Assembly: GCA_023807065.1 (NCBI GenBank)
Contig: JAJJLU010003926.1
Span: forward strand, 1-24,129
Direction: 5' to 3'
Origin: Isotricha intestinalis
Taxonomy: Eukaryota > Ciliophora > Litostomatea > Vestibuliferida > Isotrichidae
Length of the DNA stretch: 24,129 bases
The first letter of the stretch is position 1; each line of letters begins with the position of its first letter. The notes below the pieces were generated by a model. It had not been told where the DNA came from and ran no database searches. It saw nothing but the letters and a program-made list of their open reading frames with translations. Of the stretch, positions 23,666 to 24,129 are shown piece after piece. A program made the translations under genes and the position numbers.

Positions 23666-24129
23666 TAATTTATTATGTTTTATTCTACATATTTTAATAA
23701 TTATTATTAAAATTAAATTTTTATATTTTTATTTAAAAAACCCAATTATTATATTAATTAAAAATTGATTTAATTTTTTTATTAATATTTATATTATTAA
23801 TATAATAGTAATAAAATAAATATTTTAAATTTAGAAGAGATATTATATAAGTTCTTCAAGTTTTATTTAAAAAAATAAATCAGCTTTGTTCATTCTTTAA
23901 TATAAAATTTTTATACAATTACATTCTTAAAATTAATATTCTTATTTTTATTTATTTTTTTTTAATGATTTTTAAACTTATTTTATAATATTCTTAAGTA
24001 AAATAATGAGTTTTTTTCTTAAATTAGATTTATAACGATATTTTAATAATAAATAAAACAATATTTAATTTTATCTAAAAAACATAAATTACATAAAATA
24101 TTAATTTAATTAACCTCTAAAAATTTAAA
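23666..24129. other. AT-rich 3' flank to window end
   Basis: No gene, RNA or repeat is supportable. This is A/T-rich sequence downstream of the 22724-23665 gene, with alternating TTAATATTAA-like strings near 23770-23810. No telomeric repeat is present at the window edge. Confidence 0.6.

Noticed and set aside
1..24129. tRNA, rRNA and CRISPR arrays
   Set aside because: No cloverleaf with the T-arm GTTCRA signature, no rRNA-like G+C-balanced block, and no regularly spaced identical repeats were found.

Overview
The window is nuclear DNA of an extremely AT-rich eukaryote. Coding sequence is roughly 80% A+T and the spacers are higher still. Codons are biased to A/T in third position, proteins are rich in Asn, Lys and Ile, and there are no bacterial operons or ribosome-binding sites. 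TAA, TAG and TGA all occur as terminal stops, and the long reading frames contain no internal stops, so the standard genetic code is in use. One gene needs two very short introns of 24 and 26 nt (GTA...TAG) to be read. Tiny AT-only introns together with a probable axonemal-type protein suggest a protist such as a ciliate that keeps the standard code. The fused GTATGT/ACTAAC signals expected of trichomonad introns are absent. The exact lineage is not settled by the sequence alone.

Layout. Bases 1-500 hold an anomalous GC-rich island (about 93-155) and a doubtful 79-codon frame. From 1353 to 10721 runs one uninterrupted gene for a 3122-residue type I membrane protein: signal peptide, huge glycosylation-rich ectodomain, one transmembrane helix and a 27-residue tail. 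The ectodomain is a highly diverged tandem array with a period of about 750 residues and a conserved cysteine framework. It is followed by a coiled-coil protein (11443-12882), a probable small spliced gene on the minus strand (13770-13906), a minus-strand protein of axonemal/microtubule-associated appearance (14299-15021) and, divergently and only 85 bp away, an SNF1/AMPK-like protein kinase with an altered DFG motif (15107-16726). Next come TSR1, a 40S ribosome-assembly factor (17345-19798), a spliced minus-strand gene for a protein with four CxxC knuckles (20703-21634), and a Lys-rich protein with a possible TFIIS N-terminal-like domain (22724-23665).

How the genes relate. These look like independent monocistronic genes, not a cluster with one function. 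TSR1 and perhaps the 22724 gene belong to ribosome and nuclear housekeeping. The kinase and the axonemal-type protein share a short divergent promoter. The giant surface protein stands alone and is the most unusual object here. Spacers of 0.4-1.1 kb contain almost only AT-rich sequence, with a few striking hairpins.
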